A stretch of 64,000 nucleotides of DNA from Azorinus chamasolen (Eukaryota; Mollusca; Bivalvia; Cardiida; Solecurtidae), in NCBI GenBank assembly GCA_963576725.1, contig OY755252.1, positions 27,796,722-27,860,721 of the forward strand, given 5' to 3'. The position numbers and the translations under genes are program-made. Below, one piece after another: positions 11,137 through 21,434 of this stretch (its first letter is position 1; every line of letters starts with the position of its first letter). Under the pieces are notes generated by a model, which worked only from the letters and a program-made list of their open reading frames with translations, was not told the DNA's origin and searched no databases.

Positions 11137-11365
11137 CAGTAAACCCCCTCTAATGCGAACGCCTAAAAGGTATAATTCAGGGTGGTAGAGGCAGGTGGTG
11201 GCTGGATGCAGGACAAAAGCAATACAGAAAGCTTCTAGAGGAGCTTTCTGAATTACGTTTGATCTGCATTAAGCAACCACCTGCTTATAAAGACACCCAT
11301 GTTTATTCTTTACATGTAAGTGGTCGTTTTAGAGAGGTTCTTCTGTATTACAGTTGACGCCGCCT
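11137..11365. mobile_element. F-like foldback, diverged
   Basis: Starts ACAGTAAACCCCCTCTAATG. The arm GGCAGGTGGTGGCTGGATGC is answered by GCATTAAGCAACCACCTGC around AGCTTCTAGAGGAGCTTTCT, and the end reads GTGGTCGTTTTAGAGAGG. CAGT termini of this kind are known for pogo/Tigger-type elements. Confidence 0.6.
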
Positions 11366-11464
11366 TCCAGTGCAGTGCTAATAAGTGAATAACTACTGTA
11401 GCAGCTATTTCATAATGGTCTAAACTGTTTGCTTATGAAACATCAATTTTATTTACTATTACAT

Positions 11465-11717
11465 GTAACACTATACTCTATACATATGCCTTTCTACGCC
11501 TTTATAAACAGAATAGACCCAGATTAGACAGCTCCTATAGGACCCGTCTGATCAGGATTTGCTCGGTTTCCTAACGACAAACTATACATATGATTATTCA
11601 ATGCCTCCCATGACCAATATTTCATTGTCTATGTGTTGGTTTAACAGTTTATATATCGAATAGTGATGGTGCATTAATTATGTCTCTTACATCAATATTT
11701 ATGGGAAAAAAGGGTTA
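11465..11717 (-). mobile_element. TTAA MITE, C/D-type ends
   Basis: Contains ATGCCTTTCTACGCCTTTA and the hairpin CAGAATAGACCCAGATTAG .. GTCTGATCAGGATTTGC. Ends AAAAAAGGGTTAATTAACG. The left terminus is mutated. Confidence 0.5.
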
Positions 11718-11740
11718 ATTAACGTTCAAGAGGCATAGGG

Positions 11741-11990
11741 TTAACCCTTTGCCTCATATAAACGTGTTTTCACGCATTTACAAACAGAGTAGACCCAGAT
11801 CAGACGGCACCTAGAGGAGCCGTCTGATCAGGGTCTGTTCTGATTGCTAATAGAATATGATAAATCTGTTTCTTTGCTTTCTAAAATGGCTACAATGGTC
11901 CACCTTTGAAATTTCATTATAATTATTCTGTCCATGAATATTCAGTAGGTATTGAAATTTTAAATAAACATTGAACAGGGAAAGGGTTAA
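11741..11990 (-). mobile_element. MITE family B, copy B2
   Basis: Left TTAACCCTTTGCCTCATA and right AACAGGGAAAGGGTTAA, both TTAA. The hairpin ACAGAGTAGACCCAGATCAG .. GATCAGGGTCTGTTCTG lies around CACCTAGAGGAGC. Its left TTAA also ends the preceding sequence AGAGGCATAGGGTTAA, as if two elements share one target site. Confidence 0.8.
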
Positions 11991-12024
11991 CTGATTCGTC
12001 TAATTGCTAACGTCTAACTTCTAT

Positions 12025-12275
12025 TTAACCCTTTTTCCTGTTTTATAATTTATTCAAAACGTCAGTACCTGTTGAATATTCATGGACAGAACAGGTATAA
12101 TGGAACATGGTAGGTGGAACATAACAACCATTTTACAAAGTAAAGAAACAGAACTACCAACGTCCATTAACAAACAGAGCAGACCCGGATCAGACGGCTC
12201 ATATATGAACTGTCTGTTCTAGGTCTACCCTGTTTGCAGATACGTAAAAGACGTTTATAGGAGGGAAACTTATCA
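12025..12275 (+). mobile_element. MITE family B, copy B3
   Basis: Left TTAACCCTTTTTCCTG, then family marker TGAATATTCATGGACAGA, hairpin ACAGAGCAGACCCGGATCAG .. GGTCTACCCTGTTTGC, and a degenerate right end near AGGAGGGAAACTTATC. It faces B2, only 35 bp away. Confidence 0.7.
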
Positions 12276-12304
12276 TAGCAAATCTGAACTTCTAACATGC
12301 GGGA

Positions 12305-12490
12305 AACGTGTGCCCTGTCATTTGCAAACAGTATAGACCGAGATCAGAGTACATTTGTACCCCTAGATCTAATCTGGGTTTGCACTGTTTGTCATTTATA
12401 ATCCTCGCAATCCGGCAACATTTACCATTTCGTACTGCATGAAATCTACCAAACACATTCTAGAATTATTCAGCGTTGGGAAGGTTAAAC
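12305..12490. mobile_element. Diverged hairpin MITE
   Basis: Hairpin CAAACAGTATAGACCGAGAT .. ATCTGGGTTTGCACTGTTTG around TACATTTGTAC. The right side reads GCGTTGGGAAGGTTAA, compatible with a TTAA terminus. Confidence 0.45.
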
Positions 12491-12499
12491 TTAATCTCC

Positions 12500-12900
12500 A
12501 TTGTTGTATCTCCGCTGATGTTGTATCTCCGCATTCATTGTACTGAAACGTGTTTAGGAAATAGCTGACTACGGCATTTTAAAGTTGCTAGACCAATTTT
12601 CAATAATCAGGTTCAAAGTATGATCATCAAATACGATCTAATTGTATTGCATGCCACCAGGATCCAAATTGTTTGACACTCGCTCAGCTGTTTCTATTTT
12701 CTAACGAATCAAACGTTATGTAAAAAATGTTGCAGACGTCATTTTTCAGCAGGTTGGTTATGACAGTATTAGACAATAACACTGCGTTGTCATTCGAATA
12801 AAATTCCCCTATCAATATCAATTTAATAATGTATTGCTACATGCACTGAAGTGTAATAATTACACATTAACAAGGAAATTGTAGGCCGTGACTGGAATTT
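12500..12900. other. No recognised feature
   Basis: Only a short family E-like shoulder (ACCAGGATCCAAATTGTTTG, near 12656) is visible. Confidence 0.4.
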
Positions 12901-12919
12901 CAGATTAGATCTTCATTAG

Positions 12920-13035
12920 TCCGTACAAGAACAGAGCAGACCCTGATAAGACAGCTCCAACAGGAACTGTCTGATCTGGATCTACCCTCTTAGCAAAGGT
13001 GCCAAAAGTCGTATTAATGAGACAAATGGTTAATC
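12920..13035. repeat. Hairpin of a broken TTAA MITE
   Basis: ACAGAGCAGACCCTGATAAG .. CTGTCTGATCTGGATC around CTCCAACAGGAAC, followed by a possible right end GAGACAAATGGTTAA. Confidence 0.5.
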
Positions 13036-13087
13036 AAATTAAACAGGAAAACGCTTTGTATATGCAAAGCTGGAGATGAACCAAATA

Positions 13088-13342
13088 TTAACCCTTCGCT
13101 TGCTATTCACGTCAATATACCTACCTGTAAATAGTGAAGACCCAGATGAGACAGCTCCTGCAGGACCTGTCTCATCAGGGTCTGCACTATTTACAAGTTC
13201 ATTGTGCAACCAGTGCACTCCACAGCAGTGATTGCACAGTGAAATACTTGTACACAGTGAAGATACAAATGTATATGTTATACAACAGGGCATGGGTAAA
13301 GAAGGAGAAATGTAATTTACAATTCAGCAAGAGAAGGGTTAA
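13088..13342 (+). mobile_element. MITE family A, copy A3
   Basis: TTAACCCTTCGCTTGCT at the left and CAAGAGAAGGGTTAA at the right. The hairpin begins GTAAATAGTGAAGACCCAG with centre CTCCTGCAGGAC, one arm mismatch. Full length. Confidence 0.85.
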
Positions 13343-14281
13343 AATCGTCATTTCTCAATCAAAACCTATACTACGACCACTCTTTAAAATTGTATCGAAG
13401 AGACAATTCTAAAGAGAGGTACATGTAACAGTTTAGGGTTAGATGAAGAAATAAAAGAGCTATTCTTTAAATATTAACATTTAGGCATCTTATCTGGACC
13501 TCTGTATATGTATTATAGGTAATGCATGCTGGACGCTGAAAGTGGACTTGCAAATTAGTGTTTAACTAGAGTGTAGTCAGTATAAATGCCTTAAAATACT
13601 AGAAAATTCGGATAGAAAAAACTGTGTAGACTCTAATCAGAGAGGTCATCTATGAAACATCTACTGTACATCTACAGTCTATATTGTTTACAAATGACAA
13701 CACGGTCCTTCCCCGCATTCGAAGTGTTGGGGCTATGAATAGTTTACGTATTTTGTAATCCAAATCAAATGTGCAGCAATTTGTTTAATTTGTTGCTTTA
13801 AACGAAACATTTATCTCTACGACAAACTACCAGAATTACACAAACCTATCATTTTACCTGCATAAATGCTTTAATGAATGGCATCGATTGTTGTTACAGA
13901 GTTAGTTAAATAGTTTCCCTTCTGTTCGTTTAAATTTGAAGTGTGTTATTATTTGTGTTATTATTTTTTTCTTACTTAAAGGCATTGAAAACACCAACAT
14001 GCCAATGTTGTCTAACTTCTGACTAAAATTGGAATTTAGTAGGGAAGTTTGTTTTTCAATTCCATAACTATGTCAAATATGTTTAGCGATACGTGTATAT
14101 ATACCTGTAGGGAAACAAAATTTATAAAATATATGTTTACATTAGTTTATAATTAACATATGATAATGGCTTTATTTTTAAAAGTATTATAATTCAAGAA
14201 GTATAATGAAGTACATCATGCCATGTTTCGGTTTCAAAATGCGCATTTGTTTCGGAATCGGGTGATTTTGTCTTCAGTTTG
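13343..14281. other. No gene; one relic hairpin
   Basis: A weak hairpin near 13622-13695 (TGTGTAGACTCTAATCAGAG .. TCTACAGTCTATATTGTTT) is a decayed MITE core. Otherwise AT-rich and unassigned. Confidence 0.45.
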
Positions 14282-14505
14282 TTGACCCATTACCTGTTCA
14301 ATATTCATATAAGAAATAATGACATCGTGAATATTTATTAGCTGATATTTTAATATATAAACTTTTCAAGGCATTTGTTTTCTTTGACAAAATCATGTCA
14401 TAAATCTAAATTATATAATTCATATCATAAGCAAACAGAGTAGACCATGATCAGACGGCTACTATAGAAGTCGTCTGATCTGGTTCTTCAATCACGATCA
14501 TCTCT
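14282..14505 (+). mobile_element. MITE family C copy, left part
   Basis: GACCCATTACCTGTTCAATA, then GAAATAATGACATCGTGAAT (family C marker) and hairpin AACAGAGTAGACCATGATCA .. GTCGTCTGATCTGGTTC. The right terminus is not recognised. Confidence 0.55.
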
Positions 14506-14524
14506 TTACAATATCGAGCTGATG

Positions 14525-14830
14525 ATGATATGCCACGCACTGTTATCACCTGAGTGCGTCCATTTGTACAAAATCAAAATAAACCCAAACCATCACCATG
14601 CCTCACAAGTTCAATGTCGCTGCAGTACAATGTTCTTTACGCCTTAGTCACGCTGAGATGCGCCCTCCTTTGGTGCGCCGTGGCCCAGTGCAGTCGAGTG
14701 TGTTCTCCCGTCAACGGAATGCCAGCATATAGCCTGTATTTGCGATTACCCAAAGCCCGAATCATATTGTTTGAGCAGAAACACATGCACCAGACGCTCT
14801 ACAGAACGCATCGGCACTTTTCGGAGCTGA
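14525..14830 (-). pseudogene. Tc1-like transposase relic
   Basis: On the - strand the segment translates to blocks such as YAGIPLTGEHTRL and LHWATAHQR, resembling the stretch of Tc1/mariner transposases (RPYRG.PLT..HR..RL.WA..H) ahead of the LFSDES catalytic motif. A parallel relic at 46300-46520 contains the same PLT block and also LFSDE. Stops and frameshifts are present and no termini are seen. The + strand ORF across it (14554-14835) is a shadow. Confidence 0.65.
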
Positions 14831-14861
14831 CATGAACCTGTTTTGTTTTGGATACGACTGT

Positions 14862-15075
14862 CACGTTTTTCATAGGCAGACTTCAGTCTCAGTGTTGTTA
14901 TAATTTCTGGTCTTTCGGGATCACTAGTTTTGATGATATAAGTTTTGAAAAATGAATAATGCTTAAGCCGGTGCTAGTGGGCATGAGTAGTGTTGTACTT
15001 TAAAATACTACTCATGAACAGACTCAATAAAACCGTGTCTGCAATTTTCTCTTTTGGCATTACTACATGTACTTT
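14862..15075 (-). repeat. Dispersed repeat H copy
   Basis: Reverse orientation of the 3.4-kb copy: TGTTGTTATAATTTCTGGTC, TTAAGCCGGTGCTAGTGGGC, and ACTCAATAAAACCGTGTCTGC. Confidence 0.65.
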
Positions 15076-15324
15076 TGTTTTCGAAGGGTCGCCCACTTTC
15101 AGAATAGTATCTCGGTTGTACGTCCCTTCCTCAAGCGTGTTATGGTGCAGGCACTTGCTGTAAGTTTCCAAGCAATCTCTCTTGCAGATACCCAACGACT
15201 CAAGATGCCCATTGATATATGACATTGCTCCAAGGTCATTCCAAGACGGCTCCCTAGTAAGAGAAAGAAATTCATACAAATACATTTTTAATAAATGGTT
15301 ATAGTGCACAGCGAAAGATTCCAT
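14974..15324 (-). CDS. Unrecognised 116-residue ORF, part repeat
   Basis: The first ~75 residues (MESFAVHYNHLLKMYLYEFL onward, with four Cys including CKRDCLETYSKC) have protein-like composition and no match I recognise. The last ~35 residues are encoded by repeat H, so the ORF as drawn is a fusion of unique and repeat sequence. An in-frame stop lies four codons upstream of the ATG, and a truncated family A MITE starts about 25 bp further up. There is no convincing splice context. It may be an old exon, part of a retroelement, or chance. Low confidence that it is a gene. Confidence 0.2.
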   Translation of the reverse strand: MESFAVHYNHLLKMYLYEFLSLTREPSWNDLGAMSYINGHLESLGICKRDCLETYSKCLHHNTLEEGTYNRDTILKVGDPSKTKVHVVMPKEKIADTVLLSLFMSSILKYNTTHAH

Positions 15325-15348
15325 TCCCCATGTTCACTGTCTTCTCAA

Positions 15349-15466
15349 GCAGTCGACTTGTAAATAGTGCAGACCCTGATGAGACAGCTCCTGCTGGAGC
15401 TGTCTCATCTGGGTCTTCACTATTTACAGGTAGGTATATTGACGTGAATAGCAAGCGAATGGTTAA
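15349..15466 (-). mobile_element. MITE family A, copy A4, truncated
   Basis: Keeps the hairpin (GTAAATAGTGCAGACCCTG .. GGGTCTTCACTATTTAC) and the AGCAAGCGAATGGTTAA end. Everything beyond about 11 bp outside the left hairpin base is missing. The break at a hairpin foot is repeated at 22152. Confidence 0.8.
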
Positions 15467-15880
15467 TACTCGGTGACTGGTTGGCTTTGAGGAGACTGGT
15501 AAAATAATAGGAAAACATCATACCTCGTATATACATCTTCCGCTGAAAAAAAAATGTTTTCTGCTGCAGATTTCTTATTTTAATTTAGTTTTGTTAAAAA
15601 AAAACCAGTCACAGTACCAACAGTGAAATTAGCATGTTCGTTATGCGACATAATTATACTGTACGACCCCTAATTCCTGAAATTGATCATTTTTATTCTT
15701 CTCCAATATCCTCTCCAATTTACGGCAGTTGTTCTCAAGTTATTGCAAATTTTTGGTGATCTACCTGAATAAAGCAAAGTCTCAAAACCTGATCAACATG
15801 TACGCGGTAGTTGGAAGGAATTTAAACAGCCAGATTGATAGAAATTGTATTAATCAATACATATGTTGATAATATACACA
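15467..15880 (+). repeat. Dispersed repeat P, empty-site copy
   Basis: Paralogue of 20335-20607. Shared blocks are GGTGACTGGTTGGCTTTGAG, AACATCATACCTCG, GTTCGTTATGCGACATA and TTTACGGCAGTTGTTCTCAAG. Where the 20.6-kb copy is interrupted by a family A MITE at TTAA, this copy reads TCAAGTTATTGCAAATTTTT without interruption, so it serves as a paralogous empty site. Confidence 0.65.
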
Positions 15881-15949
15881 AAACCGCAATTTCTATATTA
15901 TGATGTGGATAATTGCGAAATAATCCAGCTAATCGCAATTTCGTTTACA

Positions 15950-16012
15950 TTTGCAAACAGCTTGGATCCAGATGAGACGCCGAGTAACTCATCCAGTCTG
16001 TTTGACGCACTG
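15950..16012. repeat. Family E hairpin fragment
   Basis: ATTTGCAAACAGCTTGGATC then GATGAGACGCCGAGTAACTC, with the second arm mostly deleted (CATCCAGTCTGTTTGAC). Confidence 0.55.
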
Positions 16013-16129
16013 TCAGTACTTTATACAAAAACTTGATCGTTAACGGTGTCCCACCTTAAAATTTTAGCAGACATCATATTTTAGCACTGGAATAGGGTTT
16101 GAAGCATGCTTTGGTGTAAACAAGTTACA

Positions 16130-16310
16130 GTGAAACCTTTTTAAACTGGACGTTCCGTTTGGTTGGTATAAATATCAGTCTTAGAGACAGATGGTAGCTT
16201 ATTGCAGGGGGACGGCATACAGAGAGCGAACATAGAGTCACCTGCCTAAAGGTACCTAGATTACCTTTACTAATATTCCGATTTAGGGTTTTTTCTGTAC
16301 TAAAATGGCT
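16130..16310. repeat. F-like foldback, degenerate
   Basis: Starts ACAGTGAAACCTTTTTAAAC. The arm ATGGTAGCTTATTGCAGG is present; the partner arm is poorly preserved. Confidence 0.4.
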
Positions 16311-16319
16311 GATATTTAT

Positions 16320-17290
16320 GTACCTGATATGCGAATAAATCTACAAATAAATAGGCTTAACCCTTTACTCAATGGATATCCAAGTAAGGATGTAGTGCTG
16401 AATAACGATCGCAGATATTTGCATTCGCATTTGAACCGTTAAGCAAATACAGACTTGATTGATGATATGTGCAACCACCTGTTTAACTGTCTAATCCAAA
16501 TACAAATATAACCCTTCGCTTGCTATTCACGTCAATATACCTACCTGTAAATAGTGAAGACCCAGATGAGACAGCTCCTGCAGGAGCTGGCTCGTCAGGG
16601 TCTGCACTATTTACAAGTTGATTTTGCAACCAGTGCACTCCACAGCAGTAATTGCACAGCGAAATACTTGTACACAGTGAAGATATATGTAATTATACAA
16701 CAGGGCATGTCTAAAGAAGGACAAATGTATTTTAAAATTCAGCAAGAGAAGGGTTAAAAGTGTATTAGTGCGTTGTACTTGCATTTGACTCTGCTTAGCG
16801 AATGCATAATTAGATTTTGATAACATATCTTTGCACTTGACTTGTCTCTTTACATTTTAAGCCAATGTAGAACTGAATAACGATTATAGACTTAATTGTT
16901 GATCTCTAAGCTCTGTATTTCAAATACACGGCTCAATACCGATTGCAGATATCTGCATTCGCATATGAATATGTTTAGCGAATGTAGAGTTGAATGTTGA
17001 TATCGTTGCTCTGCATTCAACTGCAGACCTGTATAGTCCAACATAAAGATAAATAACGAATGCAGAACTATGCGGAATCTGCTAACCCTTTGCTCGTTAC
17101 ATCAAAGGTCGTCTGCTTCCATTCCTGGAATAAAAAGGATCTCATTTCTTTGCAAACTTTTTGTGTCGTCTCCTCTGAATCCAAACTGTTTGAATCAGTA
17201 ATTATAATTTATCTGCTAGCTTGCAAAGAGTTAAGCGAATACAGGTTTGATTATTGAACTCTACAATCACCTGTTTACCTGTACAGTTCC
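16320..17290. repeat. Degenerate short tandem-like repeats
   Basis: Motifs such as GCAGATATTTGCATTCGCAT, GAACTGAATAACGATT and AAGCGAATACAG recur at irregular 60-100 bp spacing through the region, and again at about 27840-27990. A complete family A MITE lies within. Confidence 0.5.
16508..16757 (+). mobile_element. MITE family A, copy A5
   Basis: Left AATATAACCCTTCGCTTGC, so the left TTAA is mutated to ATAA. Right AAGAGAAGGGTTAA. The hairpin centre CTCCTGCAGGAGC is intact with minor arm mismatches. Confidence 0.85.
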
Positions 17291-17299
17291 AATACGGAA

Positions 17300-17627
17300 T
17301 ACGGGGTGAAAGTCACGTGGAAAGCTTCAGAACGATTGTCACACTGCATTAAGACGTCATCTCCCTATCAATATACATTTTCATTGCTAAACATCTGACT
17401 TAAAGGATGTTTTCATTATACATGTCGGGTTGTTCTTGTAGTAGTTTGAGTATACTTATGCAGTTCTGTTTATGTAACTGTTGACTCTAAAACTACACTG
17501 TATAATAGAACAATACAATATCATAATTGCTCGAATCATGTTTGCTATAGTTCATTGAGGTATTTTTGTTGTTTTGTATTGGTTTGCTCTAATGCATATG
17601 AAAATACCCTTAAAATGTAATTTCCGT
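17300..17627. other. No recognised feature
   Basis: No ORF, hairpin or recognised repeat. Confidence 0.45.
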
Positions 17628-18129
17628 TTAAAGGGGATGTCCCTACATTTGACGCGTTTCATAAACACTTAAAATATACAAAACTCATTTGTTTATATGC
17701 TGAAAAGTAGTTGTTCACAAAAGCCCCATCCAATTTCCGTTTATAACGACAAAACATCCATGTGTTTGATATCGCCGATCCCGGTTTTACTCCCCGATGT
17801 TTCAGTTTTATTCGGGTTGGGTTTTAGTGTCGTAACTGTTCGCCCTATTCGCGATTCTCCGACCACTTCCGAGAAAGCTTTTACGTAAACAATGGAGGGA
17901 TCGGGTGATCATCGCCAAAACGCGGAAGAATTTAACGGAAAAGGCCGATAATATTGTGTTGCAGAACAAAAATTATCAGTATTGATGAAATCGGTTTATT
18001 TGTATCACAGGGGCATTTTTCGATATGATTTCAAATTGGGAACCTTCATAATAATGATAGAGCATAACAAATACAAAGTTTTATGAAATTATTGAAAATA
18101 TGCGATAATTGTAGGGACTTCCTCTTTAA
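17628..18129 (+). mobile_element. TIR element J, copy J1 (~500 bp)
   Basis: Termini AAAGGGGATGTCCCTACA and TGTAGGGACTTCCTCTTT are inverted repeats with two mismatches, flanked by TTTA/TTAA-like bases. A second copy at 25982 shares the interior (GACGCGTTTCA, TTATTCGGGTTGGGTTTTAG, TAAACAATGGAGGG). No transposase is encoded; the 63-codon ORF in it is not called. Superfamily unknown. Confidence 0.75.
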
Positions 18130-18132
18130 TGG

Positions 18133-19206
18133 TTAACCTATTTGTTCCCACGATCCCATATATGGGGCATAGGCAAACAGTGTAGACTCTGATCAGACGC
18201 CGCATAATGCGGCGTCTGATCAGAGTGTACACTGTGTGCTGATAAGAATCTCAATATAAAACAAAATAATTCCAATCCAGTGACGTTTACACAAAATCGC
18301 CGAATCTGATTGGTTGAAATTTGACATTCATTTTTCAATGAATGTAAAGAGCTGGTTCTCTGTCGTTGCTCCATAACTTACATGAAGTCGGTAACCAGTA
18401 GCCGATAAACTATGGAACTACTTCTTTTTACTATGCCTGAAGTTCTATTTATAGACAAATTCCTTGAAACGATGTTGACGTAGAATTATTGGGAGAAAAT
18501 GTTGTGGAGCGTGTATTTTGAAATTTAAGTGTTAAGAGTGAAACATATGGTAAAAAGCAAGTGATTGTATTAATAATAGTGTATAGTGTAGAGAAAAAAG
18601 GACGAGGTGAACTTCTGGGAGGTGGGATTAATTTAATTTATTTTTCGGATGGAAGTAAAGTGGTGATCGACAGTGATAACCTGTGTCGATTTGGAGAAAA
18701 CAAAGCAAGGGCTACAGACCAGACTTAGTGTCAGTAATAACAAGACACCTCCCCGTGAAATTAGTTATTTCAGGACGACAACGTACTGGTAGGATAGCTG
18801 TTTACCAGGCCATAAATAACATTTAGGTCCAATTCTTGGCCTGCACAGTTACCGGGATTTGAACATAATTGAGAATACTTGGCTGTATATCAAACGTAAA
18901 CTTTCATGTAGAGTCAATTTTATTGATAACAAAAGGGATTTGTTCAAGAGATTTTGAGGATCTGGACAGTGGACACGTAGGCTATTCCACTGGTCTATGT
19001 TCGGAATTCGTGCAAGTTGTGTGTTGGAATTCATGTAAAAAGTTGTGTGTGATCAGGTTTGGATTTATACATCGATGAACACAACCAAAATGTAATTCAA
19101 TCTTTAAATGAAATTGAAAATTTAGGCCAGGCACCACTTAGATAGAAAATGGACTATACCAATTTGATATATAATAAAGGAAGAATCCAATGGGAGCAAA
19201 TGGGTA
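18133..19206 (+). mobile_element. MITE family K, copy K1, split by a Tc1-like element
   Basis: Left TTAACCTATTTGTTCCCA and right AATGGGAGCAAATGGGTAC match the K2 ends at 46137 and 46295. The hairpin is exceptionally regular: GATCAGACGCCGCAT / ATGCGGCGTCTGATC. K2 shows the two K halves are normally close together; here about 0.9 kb of Tc1-like DNA separates them. Confidence 0.75.
18243..19130 (+). pseudogene. Tc1-like transposase relic nested in K1
   Basis: Paralogue of 47393-48620, sharing CCAATCCAGTGACGTTTACAC, CACCTCCCCGTGAAATTAG and GGGATTTGAACATAATTGAG. Translated pieces resemble Tc1 transposases: FSDGSKVVI.SDNL (second catalytic Asp region) and DLNIIENTWLYIKRK (the DLNPIEHLW region). 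Stops and deletions make it non-functional. Confidence 0.7.
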
Positions 19207-19270
19207 CATGTAAGTTGTGATTGAATTATTTGCACACTAAGGACATACTTATTAACACCTATGACAACAA

Positions 19271-19485
19271 TTAACCCTTTCGCTGCCAATGCCGGATCTG
19301 TGATTACCTATGCAAACAGTTTGGATCCCGATGAGACGCCGAGTAACTCGGCGTCTCATCAGGGTCCAAACTGTTGGTTACTGGTACTATGTTTTTGAAA
19401 CAAAAATGAAGAAAATCAAATTAATGAAAATTTGAAGCAGACGACAAAGTTAGCAGACGGCAAAATTTGGCAGCGAAAGGGTTAT
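19271..19485 (+). mobile_element. MITE family E, copy E2 (complete)
   Basis: Left TTAACCCTTTCGCTGCCAAT, right TTTGGCAGCGAAAGGGTTA. The hairpin GATGAGACGCCGAGT / ACTCGGCGTCTCATC is perfect around its centre. This is the best-preserved E copy. Confidence 0.85.
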
Positions 19486-19486
19486 A

Positions 19487-19780
19487 TATAGGCTACATAT
19501 TCGTGTGCGACATTATTACGTCACCAGTATTGGTTAGATAATTTTAAGTATGGAATCGGAAATGGGGAAATTGTAATGGGTGAAACTATGAACTTATGTC
19601 AGTAAACATTACATACAAGAGCCGTCTGATCTTGGTTTACTTTCTAAAGAAATCAAAAGCGTTTCTTTGAATTAGAGACTTAAGTGACAGAATAAAAAAA
19701 ACACGCATCAGTAAACATAGGGATGTTTGGTCATGGCAGGAACTGTTAAATTAGATCTACATTATTCCATAAGCGCATCT
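19487..19780 (+). repeat. Dispersed repeat Q, copy 1
   Basis: Blocks GACATTATTACGTCACCAG and GGTTAGATAATTTTAA recur at about 51047-51090, and a following MITE-like hairpin piece (AGCCGTCTGATCTTGG) also has a counterpart there. Confidence 0.45.
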
Positions 19781-19830
19781 TAACTCTCCGGTCTAGGTTA
19801 AAACTGTTAGTCAGTATTCACATATTTGAG

Positions 19831-20084
19831 TTAACCCTTTCCTTGTTCTATGTTTATTACAAATTTCAATACCATATGAATATTCATGGACAAAATGGTA
19901 ATAATGAAATATGTAAGGTACATGTAGACCATTGTAGCCATTTTAGAAATTATAGATACAGATCTACCAATTCCATTAGCAAACAGAGTAGACCCTGATC
20001 AGACGGCTCCTATAGGAGCCTCTGATCTGGGTCTTCTTTGTTTGCAAATGCGTGAAAACACGTTTATATTAGGGAAATGGTTAA
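19831..20084 (+). mobile_element. MITE family B, copy B4
   Basis: Left TTAACCCTTTCCTTGTTC, markers TGAATATTCATGGACAAA and GCAAACAGAGTAGACCCTGA, right end TAGGGAAATGGTTAA. One hairpin arm lacks two bases. Confidence 0.8.
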
Positions 20085-20214
20085 AGGCCTAAATGAAGTA
20101 AACAGAATCAATATAATGCAGTTGCTGTTCATATTTACATGCATAATTCAAAATGAACATTATCAGCTTCGTTACCACTGTCACATTTGAATGATCGCTT
20201 TATCTGTTTTGTAA

Positions 20215-20345
20215 ATAAATTATGAAATTCAGTGTAATAAATTTGAATAAGATACACGACCTGGCTTGAAGCTGAAAGGAGAGTAGATCCAGATGAGACG
20301 TCGAGTAACATGGTAGCTCATCAACAGAACTCATGCTGTTTAATA
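20215..20345 (+). repeat. Dispersed repeat Q, second block
   Basis: ATACACGACCTGGCTTGAAG and GTAGATCCAGATGAGACG match 51715-51765. Includes a decayed E-type hairpin. Confidence 0.45.
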
Positions 20346-20607
20346 TTCGGTGACTGGTTGACTTTGAGGAGACTAGACAAATAATAGAAAAACATTATAC
20401 CTCGCACATATCTGTCGCAGCTACATTTTTTTCTGCAGCCACTTTTTTATTTTTAGTTTGCTGTACCACAGTGATATTAGTATGTTCCGTATGCGACATA
20501 CGAGATTGTACGACCCCGAATTTCTTAAATTCACCATTTTAAATTCTCTCCAAAGTCAAAATTTGCATATATTAAATAAACAGGCTTTACGGCAGTTTTT
20601 TCTCAAG
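20335..20607 (+). repeat. Dispersed repeat P, interrupted copy
   Basis: Paralogue of 15467-15760 that stops at TTTTTTCTCAAG, where copy A6 begins. Comparison with the 15.7-kb copy defines the insertion site. Confidence 0.65.
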
Positions 20608-20857
20608 TTAACCCTTCTCTCGCTGAATTTTAAAATACATTTCTCCCTCTTTACCCATATCCTGTTGTATAATTACATATATCTTCACTGTGTACAAGTA
20701 TTTCGCTGTGTAATCACTGCTATTGAGTGCACTTGTTGCACAATCAACTTGTAAATAGTGCAGACCCTGATGAGACAGCTCCTGCAGGAGCTGTCTCATC
20801 TGGGTCTTCACTATTTACAGGTAGGTGTATTGACTTGAATAGCAAGCGAAGGGTTAA
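20608..20857 (-). mobile_element. MITE family A, copy A6
   Basis: TTAACCCTTCTCTCGCTG left, AGCAAGCGAAGGGTTAA right, TTAA at both ends. The hairpin centre CTCCTGCAGGAG is perfect. Its outermost 37 bp on the right were carried into the tandem duplication that follows. Confidence 0.85.
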
Positions 20858-21065
20858 TGCACATATTTTGGTGAGCTGTATCAATCTGTAGTCGGCACTT
20901 GGAAATAGTTTATCAGTTCCCCTTAAGTAAGCGCATTTTGACGCATCTGAATAGTAGACCCATGGAATTGTAAAATATTCTACTTTATTTTCTACCAATA
21001 CCAATACGTTTAGAAGGCTATCTATGGGATAAATTAAGGTGTTCTGATTTATTTATAACGACCCT

Positions 21066-21322
21066 TTAACCCTTTCCTCCATAAATACGCCTTTCTACGT
21101 CTCTGTAAAATTCTTTTTATGAAACCATTGTGATAAATAGAGCATTTGCTCCTATAGGAGCAAATGGTCTATTTATCACATTGGTTTCAAACTTTACAAT
21201 TCTAATATAAATCCTTTTCTCTAGTTGATGCTCTTTTTCGGTAGAATTATTCAAAGTGGGTGTGTCTTAAAATAGCATATGAGGTAATGGGTCTAAAAAT
21301 AGCCTATGAGGTAATGGGTTAA
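21066..21322 (+). mobile_element. MITE family D, copy D1
   Basis: Left TTAACCCTTTCCTCCATA, right GAGGTAATGGGTTAA, with a long hairpin ATTGTGATAAATAGAGC .. CTATTTATCACATTGG centred on CTCCTATAGGAG. The arm sequence differs from the A/B/E hairpins, but the centre is the same as B. Confidence 0.85.
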
Positions 21323-21434
21323 CGTTTATCTTCTGTACAAACGTGTCTGCTCAAATGCTTGCTCAAATTTGGATCTGATGAAATATTGACTACTTCCGAT
21401 TCGATAAAGTTTTTGAAAAAACTATTCACCGAGT

